From NCBI RefSeq assembly GCF_901538355.1, contig NZ_LR593887.1, positions 4,564,920 to 4,628,919 of the forward strand: a DNA stretch of 64,000 nucleotides, read 5' to 3'. Position numbers and translations under genes: made by a program. The notes beneath the pieces were generated by a model. That model worked only from the letters and a program-made list of their open reading frames with translations, made no database searches and had not been told where the DNA came from. Origin of the DNA: Tuwongella immobilis (GTDB lineage: Bacteria > Planctomycetota > Planctomycetia > Gemmatales > Gemmataceae). Numbering within the stretch: position 1 is the first letter of the stretch; every line of letters begins with the position of its first letter. Below, in pieces: positions 35,991-45,232 of the stretch.

Positions 35991-36562
35991 GATCCACCTC
36001 TCCGCTGGTACTGATCGCGTATCAACTGCTGCACGCGGCTGACGGTCTCATCCAGGTCTTCATTGACCAGTTGGACCATGTATTCCCCTGCCTGGGTAAT
36101 TTCCCAGCGGGCCGTTTGTAGTCGCCGTTGGATGGCCGCCTCATCCTCGCTCGCTCGATTGCGCAACCGCGCTTCGTAGCGATCTTCGGGGACATACAAA
36201 AAGATTGATAGATAATCATCACAATGTTGACGCACTTGGAAGAACCCCTGCACGTCAATGTCCAGAATCACGCCCGTCTGACAATCCCGATGTCGCTCCA
36301 CTTCGTCGCGGAGCGTCCCGTAGTAATTGCCATGCACTTGCGCGTATTCGAGGAATTGCCCCGCCGCGATCCCCGCCTCGAAGCGGTCACGATCCCAGAA
36401 GTGATAGTGTTGTCCATCGACTTCCCCGGCTCGTGGCTTGCGGGTGGTCGCCGAGACAGACAACCGCAACGGAAGGCTCGCATCGGCTAACAACCGCTGG
36501 ATCACCGTCGTTTTCCCCACTCCGCTGGGGCCGGATACAATGATTAACGGCGATCGACTCAC
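35975..36562 (-). CDS. gmk: Guanylate kinase
   Basis: Gmk phosphorylates GMP to GDP with ATP. The 195 residues include the P-loop [10 protein letters not shown], the GMP-binding [17 protein letters not shown] stretch and [10 protein letters not shown] followed by the lid [16 protein letters not shown]. Length is normal. The start is a GTG with GGGAG 8 nt upstream, at 36562. The gene is 15 nt downstream of the YicC-family gene and overlaps rpoZ, a conserved yicC-gmk-rpoZ arrangement. Confidence 0.95.
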   Translation of the reverse strand: MSRSPLIIVSGPSGVGKTTVIQRLLADASLPLRLSVSATTRKPRAGEVDGQHYHFWDRDRFEAGIAAGQFLEYAQVHGNYYGTLRDEVERHRDCQTGVILDIDVQGFFQVRQHCDDYLSIFLYVPEDRYEARLRNRASEDEAAIQRRLQTARWEITQAGEYMVQLVNEDLDETVSRVQQLIRDQYQRRGGSCSTI

Positions 36563-36577
36563 CGGCGCAACTCCCGT

Positions 36578-37474
36578 TCATTCTACGTTTTGCAGCATTT
36601 CCCGGATTTTTTCGAGAATCGCCTTCATCTCAAACACTTGTTGCGAGATTGCCACATCGCCCGCCTTCGAGCCAATGGTGTTCGTCTCACGGTTCATTTC
36701 TTGCGTGACAAATTCCAACTTTCGCCCGGGGCTTTCGCCATCGCCGGTGATGAGTTGATGGAACTGCTGCAAGTGGCTCCCCAGTCGCATCACTTCTTCG
36801 GAAATATCACTCCGTTCCGAATAGACGGCGACTTCGCGGATCAAATCCGGCATCTCGATGGGGACTGCGGACTCTTGCAGTGCCTCGCGGATGCGTTCTT
36901 GGAGCCGTTGGCGGTATCCGGTGGCCACTTGCGGAACCAGCAGCTTGATTTGCTCCAAGCATTGCGTGAACACCCGAGCATGCTCGCGCAATTCTTCGGC
37001 CATTGCCGCGCCTTCTTGCCGACGCATCTCTTGCAGATTTTCGACCGCCGTTTCGATCGTCCGCTCGGCAATCGGCCATTCGGTATCGAAGGTATCTTCT
37101 GGCGGAGCCGCATCTCCAATCACGCCTGGCATTTGCGGCACTTGAGCAATCAGATGCGGCACCCAGGTGGGATTGCCGAATTCGACGCAAATTTCGGTCA
37201 ACTCGCGGATATACTGCCGAATGAGCTCATGATCGAGCCGCCGGGCTTCGACTTTCCCGCCGGTGCGTTCGGCACGAATATGGACCTGCACGGTGCCACG
37301 TCGCACGACTTTGCGAACGATCTTCTCAATGTCGGATTCCATCGCCGGGTAGGGATCGCTGCCCCGAACCGAGACTTTGAGATACCGGTTGTTGACCGCC
37401 CGCAGTTCGACCGTCAGCGAACCGAATTCGCCTTGGGATTGCGCTTTGCCGAAACCGGTCATGCTGAGCAGCAC
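36578..37474 (-). CDS. YicC family endoribonuclease
   Basis: The 298-residue protein opens MLLSMTGFG, the canonical YicC start, and continues with ELRAVNNRYLKVSVRG, RGTVQVHI, and the C-terminal FVTQEMNRETNTIGSKAGD motif that defines the family. YicC is an endoribonuclease that trims RNAs in Escherichia coli and relatives. The start is a GTG at 37474 (the MTGFG Met four codons later would be left without a good SD; GAGGG is close to the GTG). It sits directly before gmk and rpoZ, after a terminator hairpin that ends secG transcription. Confidence 0.92.
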   Translation of the reverse strand: MLLSMTGFGKAQSQGEFGSLTVELRAVNNRYLKVSVRGSDPYPAMESDIEKIVRKVVRRGTVQVHIRAERTGGKVEARRLDHELIRQYIRELTEICVEFGNPTWVPHLIAQVPQMPGVIGDAAPPEDTFDTEWPIAERTIETAVENLQEMRRQEGAAMAEELREHARVFTQCLEQIKLLVPQVATGYRQRLQERIREALQESAVPIEMPDLIREVAVYSERSDISEEVMRLGSHLQQFHQLITGDGESPGRKLEFVTQEMNRETNTIGSKAGDVAISQQVFEMKAILEKIREMLQNVE

Positions 37475-37496
37475 ACCACACCCTCAAAATAAAGCG

Positions 37497-37527
37497 ACAG
37501 GCGAGCCGATCATCTCGGCTCGTCTGT
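37497..37527 (-). terminator. Intrinsic terminator after secG
   Basis: A 13-bp stem (ACAGGCGAGCCGA at 37497-37509 with TCGGCTCGTCTGT at 37515-37527, one G-U pair) has a 5-nt loop. On the minus strand it is followed by CGCTTTATTTTG. It lies between the secG stop and the yicC start. Confidence 0.7.
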
Positions 37528-37558
37528 TTGAATTCTGGAGAACCCCGATCGGGACCAA

Positions 37559-37870
37559 TTACTGGGCATCAAGCGGCGACGAAACGACCGGGCCCGCATC
37601 GGCCCCACCCGACTTGGCGTCGGATTGAATCGCCCACACTTGCAGGATAATCAGAAGCACCCAAACGCCGGCGAATCCGATGGTGACCTTCACGAGGGCA
37701 TCCGCGGAGCGGTAGCCCAAGGGGGTCGAACCCGACATGCCGCCCAGCGCCCCGGTCAAGCCGCCGCCTTTGCCTTCTTGCAGCAGCACTAAGCCGATGA
37801 GCATCACGCCCAGCAGAATCACCAGCACGTTCAGGACATTCGCCACCCACCAGACACCGAATAGGGCCAC
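37559..37870 (-). CDS. secG: Preprotein translocase subunit SecG
   Basis: SecG assists SecYEG-mediated export. The 103-residue protein has two membrane helices (about 2-24 and 48-76) with the SecG-typical linker LLQEGKGGGLTGALGG and the loop GSTPLGYRSAD, matching the conserved Gly-rich SecG core. The GTG at 37870 is chosen because AGGAG lies exactly 8 nt upstream; a TTG eight codons earlier would extend it but places the Shine-Dalgarno inside the frame. A TTTCCA-N17-TATAAT promoter sits about 65-90 nt upstream. The C-terminus is short and acidic. Confidence 0.9.
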   Translation of the reverse strand: MALFGVWWVANVLNVLVILLGVMLIGLVLLQEGKGGGLTGALGGMSGSTPLGYRSADALVKVTIGFAGVWVLLIILQVWAIQSDAKSGGADAGPVVSSPLDAQ

Positions 37871-37932
37871 GAGGTTCTCTCCTGCTTGAACCAACTTCGG
37901 AGTGCACGTCCGAATTTCATCCGCGAATTCGC

Positions 37933-37961
37933 ATTATACTTGCGATTCCCGCCACTGGAAA
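37933..37961 (-). promoter_or_regulatory. Sigma-70-like promoter for secG
   Basis: On the minus strand TTTCCA (37961-37956) and a perfect TATAAT (37938-37933) are 17 nt apart. This could drive secG and, by readthrough of the terminator, the downstream yicC-gmk-rpoZ genes. Confidence 0.55.
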
Positions 37962-37968
37962 GGGGGGA

Positions 37969-38730
37969 TCACCCCATGGCGGCCCGAACAATCGCCAAAA
38001 ACGAATCGGCCTTCAGACTGGCCCCGCCCACCAGCGCGCCATCGACATCGGGCTGCGAGAGCAAATCCTTGGCGTTATCCGGCTTGACCGAGCCACCGTA
38101 CTGAATCAGGACAGCCTGAGCGACATTCTCGCCATAGGTTTTCGCCAATTGCGAGCGCACGAAGGCATGGGCATTTTGCGCCTGTTCGGTGGTGGCATTG
38201 ACGCCGGTGCCAATCGCCCAAACTGGCTCGTAGGCGATGACGACATTGGCCATGCCCGCCGCATCGACACCCGCCAAGCCGGACGACAATTGCTGTTCCA
38301 GCACGGCATTCGTTTCGTTGGCCTGCCGTTGAGCCAGGGTTTCGCCGATGCAGTAAATCACCTTCAGACCGCTGGCCAACGAGAATTTCACCTTCTCATT
38401 GATGAGCGAATCCGATTCCTTGATGACATGCCGACGTTCCGAGTGGCCGATAATCACATAGCTGGCCCCGGCATCGAGCAGCATTTCGGGGGCGACTTCC
38501 CCGGTGAATGCCCCTTCTTTGGCCGGGTAGACATCTTGCGCACCCACCAGCAGCGGCGTCCCTTTGACGACCGCAGCGACGCTGGCAATCCACGGGAACG
38601 GCGGGCAGACGGCGACGAGCAGATTTTCATCCGCGGTCAGCTCATCCGCCACCGCCTTGGCCAACTGAGCGGCACCTGCCGACAGCGTGAACATTTTCCA
38701 GTTGCCAGCGATCAATTTCTTGCGGGCCAT
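37969..38730 (-). CDS. tpiA: Triosephosphate isomerase
   Basis: TpiA interconverts dihydroxyacetone phosphate and glyceraldehyde-3-phosphate. The 253 residues show all signatures: GNWKM with the catalytic Lys, IGHSERR with the catalytic His, AYEPVWAIGTG with the catalytic Glu and the flexible loop, and YGGSVKPDNA phosphate binding. GGAG lies 8 nt before the ATG at 38730; the upstream 26-codon frame is not used. It lies between pheA and secG in the same direction. Confidence 0.97.
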   Translation of the reverse strand: MARKKLIAGNWKMFTLSAGAAQLAKAVADELTADENLLVAVCPPFPWIASVAAVVKGTPLLVGAQDVYPAKEGAFTGEVAPEMLLDAGASYVIIGHSERRHVIKESDSLINEKVKFSLASGLKVIYCIGETLAQRQANETNAVLEQQLSSGLAGVDAAGMANVVIAYEPVWAIGTGVNATTEQAQNAHAFVRSQLAKTYGENVAQAVLIQYGGSVKPDNAKDLLSQPDVDGALVGGASLKADSFLAIVRAAMG

Positions 38731-38779
38731 GGTGGATTCTCCCCAATCAGGCGGATGACGCAATTGCTTGTTGTCTGCC

Positions 38780-38808
38780 ACGATACGATTCGCCGGTGCC
38801 CCCGCCAA
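38780..38808 (-). promoter_or_regulatory. Weak candidate promoter for tpiA
   Basis: On the minus strand TTGGCG (38808-38803) and TATCGT (38785-38780) are 17 nt apart, about 50 nt before the tpiA start. It is just downstream of the pheA stop codon. Confidence 0.3.
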
Positions 38809-38823
38809 GGGAGCGCGCGGCGG

Positions 38824-39951
38824 TTAATCTTCCACCCGCGCCAGCGGGAACGAGCCGAGTACAAAGATCCGCTGGCAGTGCGTTCCGACTTCCCGCACGG
38901 TGTGCGCGACCTTTTCGTCGTCGAGATGTCCCTCGAAATCGACGAAAAAGATGTACTCGCCTTTGGTTTCTCGACTGGGGAATGATTCGATCCAGGTAAT
39001 ATTCACCGCATTCTGCTTGAAGACCATCAGCACATCGGCGAGCGCACCCGGATTATGCGGCGTGGTAAACATCAACGCCGTCTTGTCGCGCCCGGTCCGC
39101 CGCGCATGATGCGAGCCGATCACCGCAAAGCGGGTCTCATTATTGCTGGAATCTTCGATATTCGCACACAAAATCTGAATGCCGTACTTCACCCCAGCCT
39201 GCCGGGACGCGACCGCCGCCGTGTACGGCTCGGACTGCACCAATCGGGCGGCAGCCGTCGTGCTGGTGACTTCGTGCAGCGACGCATTCGGCACATTCTT
39301 GCTCAGCCAATTGCGACATTGCGACAACGCTTGCGGCTTGGAATAGATGCGGCGAATTTCGGATTGTTCGCAGTTTGCCAGCAAGTTGTGATGGATGCGC
39401 ATGCGAATCTCGTCGCAGATTTTGATCTGCGGAATTCGCACGAACATATCCAGCGAATCGACGATGCGACCGTCGGTCGAATTTTCCAGCGGCACGACGC
39501 CATAATCGACGCGCTTCTTGAGCACTTCCTCGAACACGGCGGAAATACTGCCAACTTCGACGAATTCGACGGTTTCGCCGAATCGGGTCAGCGTGGCAAT
39601 GTGGCTGTAGGAATGTTCCGGCCCCAGGAAGGCGACGCGGGGCATGCGTTGGAGCGCCCGGCAACCGCTGATGACTTCGCGGAAAATCGCCCGCACCGTC
39701 ACTTCATCCAACGGACCAGGATTGTGCGACAGCACATTTTGAAAGACTTCGGCTTCGCGATTGGGGTGAAAAATCTCGCTATTGCCATCGTTTTTGCATT
39801 TGCCAATCTGGGTCGCCAGGGATGCCCGTTGATTCATCAACTCAACGAGTTGGCGATCGACGGCATCAATCTGGTTGCGGATCGCTTTGAGCGACGCGGC
39901 CACCGATTCCGGCGTGGGAGTGGTTGCAGAATCATCCGAAGAACCGGCCAT
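38824..39951 (-). CDS. pheA: Bifunctional chorismate mutase/prephenate dehydratase
   Basis: This 375-residue protein carries the phenylalanine branch: chorismate to prephenate to phenylpyruvate. Residues about 16-100 form an AroQ-type mutase (IRNQIDAVDRQLVELMNQR with catalytic Arg, Lys and Glu positions). The dehydratase spans about 104-290 (VAFLGPEHSYSH, GVVPLENSTDGRI). The C-terminal ACT domain, about 295-370, contains NPGALADVL and the ESFPSRETKGEYIFFVDFEGH motif that senses phenylalanine. This fits the P-protein layout. A TTGACG-N17-TACATT promoter sits about 50-75 nt upstream. dnaK diverges from it. Confidence 0.95.
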   Translation of the reverse strand: MAGSSDDSATTPTPESVAASLKAIRNQIDAVDRQLVELMNQRASLATQIGKCKNDGNSEIFHPNREAEVFQNVLSHNPGPLDEVTVRAIFREVISGCRALQRMPRVAFLGPEHSYSHIATLTRFGETVEFVEVGSISAVFEEVLKKRVDYGVVPLENSTDGRIVDSLDMFVRIPQIKICDEIRMRIHHNLLANCEQSEIRRIYSKPQALSQCRNWLSKNVPNASLHEVTSTTAAARLVQSEPYTAAVASRQAGVKYGIQILCANIEDSSNNETRFAVIGSHHARRTGRDKTALMFTTPHNPGALADVLMVFKQNAVNITWIESFPSRETKGEYIFFVDFEGHLDDEKVAHTVREVGTHCQRIFVLGSFPLARVED

Positions 39952-40294
39952 ACCGTCGCCCCAATCAGCAGAAAAATCGACCCTGGAGAGATGGCTTCAA
40001 TGTAGTCCTGCCTGGGCGACTCGTCAACCGGCTGCGGGGCTGTCAATTTGGCAACTTCGGGTGATTCAGGGAACTCCCGTCGGCAGGTGGATCCGATTTC
40101 CAATTCCGCTAAATCCCGATGGATTCATCATTTACAGCGAATCAACGATCCTTCTGCGAGAATTGGCACACCGCTTGCAGGATGTTTGGCAACGACCCAT
40201 CATGAAACGTCGCGGAACCCGCGGCGGCTCGCCCAGGCGAGCGATCCATCCGGCTCGCCCCGGAAGGTGAGTCGGACGAGAGGAGCGAAGATCC
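39952..40294. other. Divergent pheA/dnaK intergenic region
   Basis: The 343-bp stretch includes the pheA promoter at 39999-40027 on the minus strand. On the plus strand I find a strong AGGAG Shine-Dalgarno before dnaK but no convincing -10/-35 pair and no CIRCE palindrome (TTAGCACTC-N9-GAGTGCTAA). How dnaK is regulated is therefore not visible here. Confidence 0.55.
39999..40027 (-). promoter_or_regulatory. Sigma-70-like promoter for pheA
   Basis: On the minus strand TTGACG (40027-40022) and TACATT (40004-39999) are 17 nt apart, leaving a leader of about 40 nt to the pheA ATG. Confidence 0.55.
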
Positions 40295-42247
40295 ATGGCA
40301 GAAGAAAAGATCATTGGCATCGACCTGGGAACCACCAACTCGGTCGTCGCCGTTATGGAAGGCGGTGAGGTCAAGGTCATCGCAAACCAAGATGGCAACC
40401 GAATCACCCCCAGCGTCGTCGCCTTCACCGATAAAGGCGAGCGGCTGGTTGGCGACCCCGCCAAGCGGCAAGCCATCACCAACCCCACCCGCACCATCTA
40501 CTCGATCAAGCGGTTCATGGGCCGACGCCACGAAGAAGTGGAATCCGAAGAAAAGCTGGTTCCGTACAAGATTGTCGGCGGCCGCAGCGACTTGGTGAAG
40601 GTCGAAATCGATAACAAGACCTACACCCCGCCGGAAATCTCGGCGATGATTCTTCGTAAATTGAAGGAAGCCGCCGAAGCCTATTTAGGCCACACCGTTC
40701 GCAAAGCGGTGATTACGGTGCCGGCGTATTTCAATGACTCGCAGCGTCAAGCGACCATTGATGCCGCGCAGATTGCTGGCTTCGACACGGAATGGGAACT
40801 CGAAGATCCCAAGACCGGCAAGAAGAGCAAGCAGCGCATGCGGATCATCAACGAGCCGACCGCCGCGTCGCTCGCCTATGCGTTGGACAAAAAGAAAGAC
40901 CAAAAGATCGCCGTCTTTGACCTCGGCGGCGGGACGTTCGATATTTCCGTGCTGGATGTCGGCGAAGATGGCGTCTTCCAAGTGAAGGCCACCAACGGCG
41001 ATACGCACCTGGGCGGTGACGATTTCGACCAAGTGGTCATCGATTACATCGCCGATGAATTCAAGAAAGAACATGGCATCGATCTGCGCAAGGACCAAAT
41101 GGCCCTGCAACGGCTCAAAGAAGCCGGCGAACGTGCCAAGAAAGACTTGTCGCAACAAGCGACCACGGATATCAATCTGCCGTTCATCACTGCCGATGCC
41201 AGCGGGCCGAAGCACTTGATGATGTCGATCACCCGCTCGAAGTTCGAGCAGATCGTGTCGCATCTCATCGAACGCTGCAAGAAGCCGGTGATGTCCGCGT
41301 TGAACGACGCCGGATACCGCCCCAGCGACATTGACGAAGTCGTGATGGTCGGTGGCATGACCCGGATGCCCCGCATTCAGCAACTGGTGAAGGAAATCTT
41401 CGGCAAAGAAGGCCACCGCGGCGTCAATCCCGACGAAGTGGTTGCCATTGGTGCCGCCATCCAAGGGGCTCAGTTGTTGTTGGGCAGCAAGTCCGAACTG
41501 CTGCTGTTGGACGTGACGCCGTTGTCGCTGGGGATCGAAACGCTGGGCGGCGTGATGACCACGCTGATTTCCCGCAACACGACTATCCCCAAGCGAGCGA
41601 GCGAAAAGTTCACCACCGCATCGGACAATCAGCCATCGGTGGGCGTGATGGTGTTCCAAGGCGAACGCCCCATGGCCCGCGACAACAAGCTGATCGGCGA
41701 CTTCCAACTCGACGGCATCCCCCCCGCTCCGCGTGGCGTGCCCCAGATTGAAGTCACCTTCGACATTGATGCCAACGGGATTCTGAATGTCAGTGCCAAG
41801 GATCTCGGCACCGGCAAGGAAAAGAATATCCGCATCGAAAATTCCAGCGGCCTGAGCGCGGAAGAAGTCGAACGGATGAAGCGTGATGCCGATGAGCATG
41901 CCGCCGAAGATAAGAAGAAACGCGAATTGATCGACGAGCGCAATCGCGGCGAACAGCTGATTTATCAACTGGAAAAGTTGATGAAGGAAAACGGCGACAA
42001 CATCAACGCCAGCGACAAAGCCCCGATCGATTCGGCGATCGAAAAGTTGAAGCAAGCGATGAGCCGCGACGATGTCGCCGCGATTCGCACGGCCATCAGC
42101 GAATTGGAAACCGCCTCGCAAGCCATGGCCCAGCACCTCTACTCCAAGGGTGGCGCGGCCGGAGCGGCTCCCGGTGGCGATGCCCCGAGCGGCAAGCCCG
42201 CCGGCGGCAAAGACGATGTCATCGATGCCGAATTTGAAGTGAAGTAA
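40295..42247 (+). CDS. dnaK: Molecular chaperone DnaK (Hsp70)
   Basis: DnaK binds exposed hydrophobic peptides in an ATP-dependent cycle. The 650-residue protein has the phosphate-1 motif [24 protein letters not shown], the [12 protein letters not shown] region and the linker/substrate-domain [14 protein letters not shown], plus a lid and a C-terminal VIDAEFEVK tail. Length is typical. AGGAG lies 9 nt before the ATG. No grpE or dnaJ gene is adjacent, and no HrcA (CIRCE) site is seen, so regulation differs from the standard dnaK operon. A hairpin terminator follows at 42274. Confidence 0.98.
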   Translation: MAEEKIIGIDLGTTNSVVAVMEGGEVKVIANQDGNRITPSVVAFTDKGERLVGDPAKRQAITNPTRTIYSIKRFMGRRHEEVESEEKLVPYKIVGGRSDLVKVEIDNKTYTPPEISAMILRKLKEAAEAYLGHTVRKAVITVPAYFNDSQRQATIDAAQIAGFDTEWELEDPKTGKKSKQRMRIINEPTAASLAYALDKKKDQKIAVFDLGGGTFDISVLDVGEDGVFQVKATNGDTHLGGDDFDQVVIDYIADEFKKEHGIDLRKDQMALQRLKEAGERAKKDLSQQATTDINLPFITADASGPKHLMMSITRSKFEQIVSHLIERCKKPVMSALNDAGYRPSDIDEVVMVGGMTRMPRIQQLVKEIFGKEGHRGVNPDEVVAIGAAIQGAQLLLGSKSELLLLDVTPLSLGIETLGGVMTTLISRNTTIPKRASEKFTTASDNQPSVGVMVFQGERPMARDNKLIGDFQLDGIPPAPRGVPQIEVTFDIDANGILNVSAKDLGTGKEKNIRIENSSGLSAEEVERMKRDADEHAAEDKKKRELIDERNRGEQLIYQLEKLMKENGDNINASDKAPIDSAIEKLKQAMSRDDVAAIRTAISELETASQAMAQHLYSKGGAAGAAPGGDAPSGKPAGGKDDVIDAEFEVK

Positions 42248-42273
42248 TTCGCTTCGATTCTCGGAAAATCACG

Positions 42274-42314
42274 ATCGCCGCAGGAATGTCGAACGACGCT
42301 CCTGCGGCGATTTT
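42274..42314 (+). terminator. Intrinsic terminator after dnaK
   Basis: A perfect 12-bp stem, ATCGCCGCAGGA (42274-42285) with TCCTGCGGCGAT (42300-42311), is followed by TTTTGCAT. It lies 27 nt after the dnaK stop. Confidence 0.7.
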
Positions 42315-42396
42315 GCATATCTCAATGGCGGAATCGCTGCGGATTCCATGCCGCAGATTGATTGACGCTATCCGCGGCCGACGCATCTCGAGCCGC

Positions 42397-45144
42397 TCAG
42401 TCGTCGTTCTCATCCGGAATCGGGGCGGATCGATCGCCCGCCTGGAATCGCTGCAATTGAAGCTGGTAATAGCGGCGATTCGGCTCTTTTTTGAGACATT
42501 CTTGAATTTCGCGGATCGCCTCGGCGGTCTTCCCCAGCCGGAAATAGGCCTCTGCCAGCGTATCGCGATAGCCGACCGAATTCGGTTCCAGCCGAGTCGC
42601 ATCTTTCGCGTGAGCCAAGGCTTGCGGCAGATCGCGATTGCAATTCACGGCCATCCACGCCAGCGAATTGTGCAGCCAACCGCTATTCGGATAATCCTTC
42701 AGCAGCACCGCATACACGTCGCGGGTTCGCTGATAAATGGCATCCGCATCGGCTTGTTTTCCGGCGGCATCCAGCAGCGGCACCACGGAAATGACCAGAT
42801 CGAGATTCCCCGGCAGGGCCGCTTGCGATTCCCGAATCCGAGGCAGCGCGGCGTCCCACTGGCGCTTTTGCAGCAGATCCCGAATCGCGTTCACCTCCAC
42901 CGCTTGGGGCACACTCAGATACGCCGTGTCATCCACAAAGCTGGCGTTGGTCCGCATCAGTCCCAAAATACTGCGTTGATAATTCCGCGATGCCGTGGCG
43001 AAATCCCCCCGCGCAATCGCCGCTCGCGCGGATCGATTCAGCAGATTCCCGTAGCTGAAATGCCGATACCGACCGCGCTGCAGAATCAGCTCGGCTTGCT
43101 CATCCGCCAGCCGAATCATTCCCAACTTGCGGGCCTCGGTTGCGAGTTCGGCGCGACTGCCTTCATTGCCCAAAGGCAAGAGAATCGCTTCGAATTCGCA
43201 GCGTTTGGCTCGCTCGAAATCGCCCGCATCCCGCCAGGCAAGCGCTTCCAGGAGCGCACATTCGACATTCGTCGGCGCGATGTCTCGGGCCTTGGCAAAA
43301 CATTCCGCCGCGCGCATGGGACGCCGTTGTTTCAGCAGAAATTCGCCAAATCGCTGCCAATCTTCAGCCAACGGCTTGAACGCCCGCGTGGCTTCCTGAA
43401 GTGCCTGTTCCTGCTCGGCTGGTTGCTTGGCAATCCGCGCCAGTTCGGCTCGCACCACCGCCGCTCGCAAGGGCGCTTTCGACCCCGAATACAAGTCGGC
43501 GAGCCATTCCGAAGCCTGATCGGTCGCCGATCCTTGCAGCAGCTTTCGCAGTTTGGCAATCGAATTCGCGTGGGTGTCGCCCCGCGCATTCGTCCGCAGA
43601 CTGCGCCAGAGGATTCGCAGCAAATCACGGGGTAATTCGTCGAAGGCGACTTCGAGCAGTGCATCGGCGGATTCGCCCATTTGCCGCGCATCCAACCATT
43701 CGATGCCGCGTGCCAAATGCTCATCCAACAAGCCGGTGAGACCGAATTTCTTCTCGGCTTTGAGCAAATCGACCAGGGTATACTGCGACGATCCGGTGGC
43801 CAGGAATGCCTGAAATTGTTGGATGAGCACCTGCCGGGCGGCTTCGCGTTCGCCCAACTGTTGGAGCATCTTCGCCCGACGCAATTCCATATCCAGCCGT
43901 GTCGTGGCGACGGCTTCCTGCTTGAGCAATCGCCAAGCGTCGATGTAGCGCAACTGCACGGAATACAAATCCATCAGGAATAGCGCATGATCGGGGATTC
44001 CCGCCAGGGCATCGAGTGCGAGTTGGTGCTGTTGATTGAGCAGCAAGGCTTCGAGCAAGCTGCGGCCTTCGCGGTAATCAAGTCCCTCTTGATTCAGGGC
44101 TTCCCGAATGAGGTCGATTTGGCGTTGCACTTCGGCCTGATTCCCTGCCAAGCGTGCGAATGCCAAGCGTTGCGCGGCTTCATTCCCGGCTCGGCCCCGT
44201 TCGGTCAGTGGGCGGTTGACCAGTGCGCCGAAATCGCCCAATTCCCAGAGCAAATCGCTCAGGAGATCGGCATCATCGGCCCGTTCCGCCGCCCGCCGCG
44301 CGGCATCGGGTTGCTTAGCAATCATGAACAACGCCACCAAAATGCGCTGCAACTGCTGTTCGCGGGGTCGATCACCGGCGGCGATGGCAGACGCGAGTTG
44401 ATTCTGATACTCGGCGATTCCCGAATCCAACTGGCGGGTGAGATACCAATACCAGGCCAAGTCTTCGGCAGCGACTTCTGAATAGCCCAAGTCCAAACTA
44501 AATCGCAGAAGCTGACTTAATTGCCGACTTTTGCCGGTCTGAATCCACTTCGGCGCGACTACCGTGCGAACTGCGAGATGGAAATCGCCCAACACGGTCG
44601 CCCGTTCCTCGGGTGTGAACTGATCGAAGATGCGGCGGATGGGTCCGAAACTGATTTCGCCCCAATCGGTCAGGCTGACAATCTCGTTGAGTCGTCGTTG
44701 CGGATGCAGTTGGCGGATGACGTGGATTTTTTCCCGCATTGCGAGCGGCAGACGCGGCTCGATCCCCCAGCGGAGATCGGCCCAGATCCGCTCAGCGCGG
44801 CGGGCAATCTCCGGATTCGGGTGCCCGAGCGCGGCTTGAACCGCATCGTAGGCATCATCCCCGGCAGCGATCAATTCCTGCATCGCGGCTTCCCGAATGC
44901 GAAACGACGGATGCCCGAGGCGTTCCACAATCGGCCCGAATGTCGGCGGAGGAGTGCGATGGTTGGGTGGGACAATCTCGCGGGGAGATTCCGGAGCGGC
45001 CCCCACGTCGGACGTGGTGGTCGGCGGTGGGTCGGGTGATGCAACCAGTGGGACCGTTGGTCGCCAGGTGCTGCCAAGGAACACCAGGACCAACAAGCCG
45101 GTGAGCCATTGCCCCCAGCGACGGCGGAGTGGGAATGCGATCAC
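42397..45144 (-). CDS. Exported or membrane-anchored HEAT/TPR solenoid protein
   Basis: The 915-residue protein has a basic N-terminus and a single hydrophobic helix at about 10-30 (signal anchor). A HEAT-like repeat, LGHPSFRIREAAMQELIAAG...LGHPNPEIARRAERIW, lies at about 75-130, followed by many TPR-type helices including ARATRLEPNS-like and GYRDTLAEAYFRLGKTAEAI at the C-terminus. The start is a GTG at 45144 with GGGAG 7 nt upstream, giving a classic signal anchor; the upstream frame would overlap the pfk gene end. It may act as a periplasmic scaffold; no enzyme domain is seen. Confidence 0.75.
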   Translation of the reverse strand: MIAFPLRRRWGQWLTGLLVLVFLGSTWRPTVPLVASPDPPPTTTSDVGAAPESPREIVPPNHRTPPPTFGPIVERLGHPSFRIREAAMQELIAAGDDAYDAVQAALGHPNPEIARRAERIWADLRWGIEPRLPLAMREKIHVIRQLHPQRRLNEIVSLTDWGEISFGPIRRIFDQFTPEERATVLGDFHLAVRTVVAPKWIQTGKSRQLSQLLRFSLDLGYSEVAAEDLAWYWYLTRQLDSGIAEYQNQLASAIAAGDRPREQQLQRILVALFMIAKQPDAARRAAERADDADLLSDLLWELGDFGALVNRPLTERGRAGNEAAQRLAFARLAGNQAEVQRQIDLIREALNQEGLDYREGRSLLEALLLNQQHQLALDALAGIPDHALFLMDLYSVQLRYIDAWRLLKQEAVATTRLDMELRRAKMLQQLGEREAARQVLIQQFQAFLATGSSQYTLVDLLKAEKKFGLTGLLDEHLARGIEWLDARQMGESADALLEVAFDELPRDLLRILWRSLRTNARGDTHANSIAKLRKLLQGSATDQASEWLADLYSGSKAPLRAAVVRAELARIAKQPAEQEQALQEATRAFKPLAEDWQRFGEFLLKQRRPMRAAECFAKARDIAPTNVECALLEALAWRDAGDFERAKRCEFEAILLPLGNEGSRAELATEARKLGMIRLADEQAELILQRGRYRHFSYGNLLNRSARAAIARGDFATASRNYQRSILGLMRTNASFVDDTAYLSVPQAVEVNAIRDLLQKRQWDAALPRIRESQAALPGNLDLVISVVPLLDAAGKQADADAIYQRTRDVYAVLLKDYPNSGWLHNSLAWMAVNCNRDLPQALAHAKDATRLEPNSVGYRDTLAEAYFRLGKTAEAIREIQECLKKEPNRRYYQLQLQRFQAGDRSAPIPDENDD

Positions 45145-45232
45145 GGTGGTTCTCCCGGTATGGAATCCTTCCGGGAGCGCGGCGTTGGACCACGCTCCCC
45201 CATTCCGACGGCTCCCGAATCCGCAGGAGCGA

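Noticed and set aside
37559-37894. TTG start for SecG at 37894
   Set aside because: The AGGAG Shine-Dalgarno lies inside that frame, exactly 8 nt before a GTG at 37870, so the shorter product is preferred.
40022-40140. CIRCE or sigma-32-like control of dnaK
   Set aside because: I searched for TTAGCACTC/GAGTGCTAA and for CTTGAA-like boxes and found no match.
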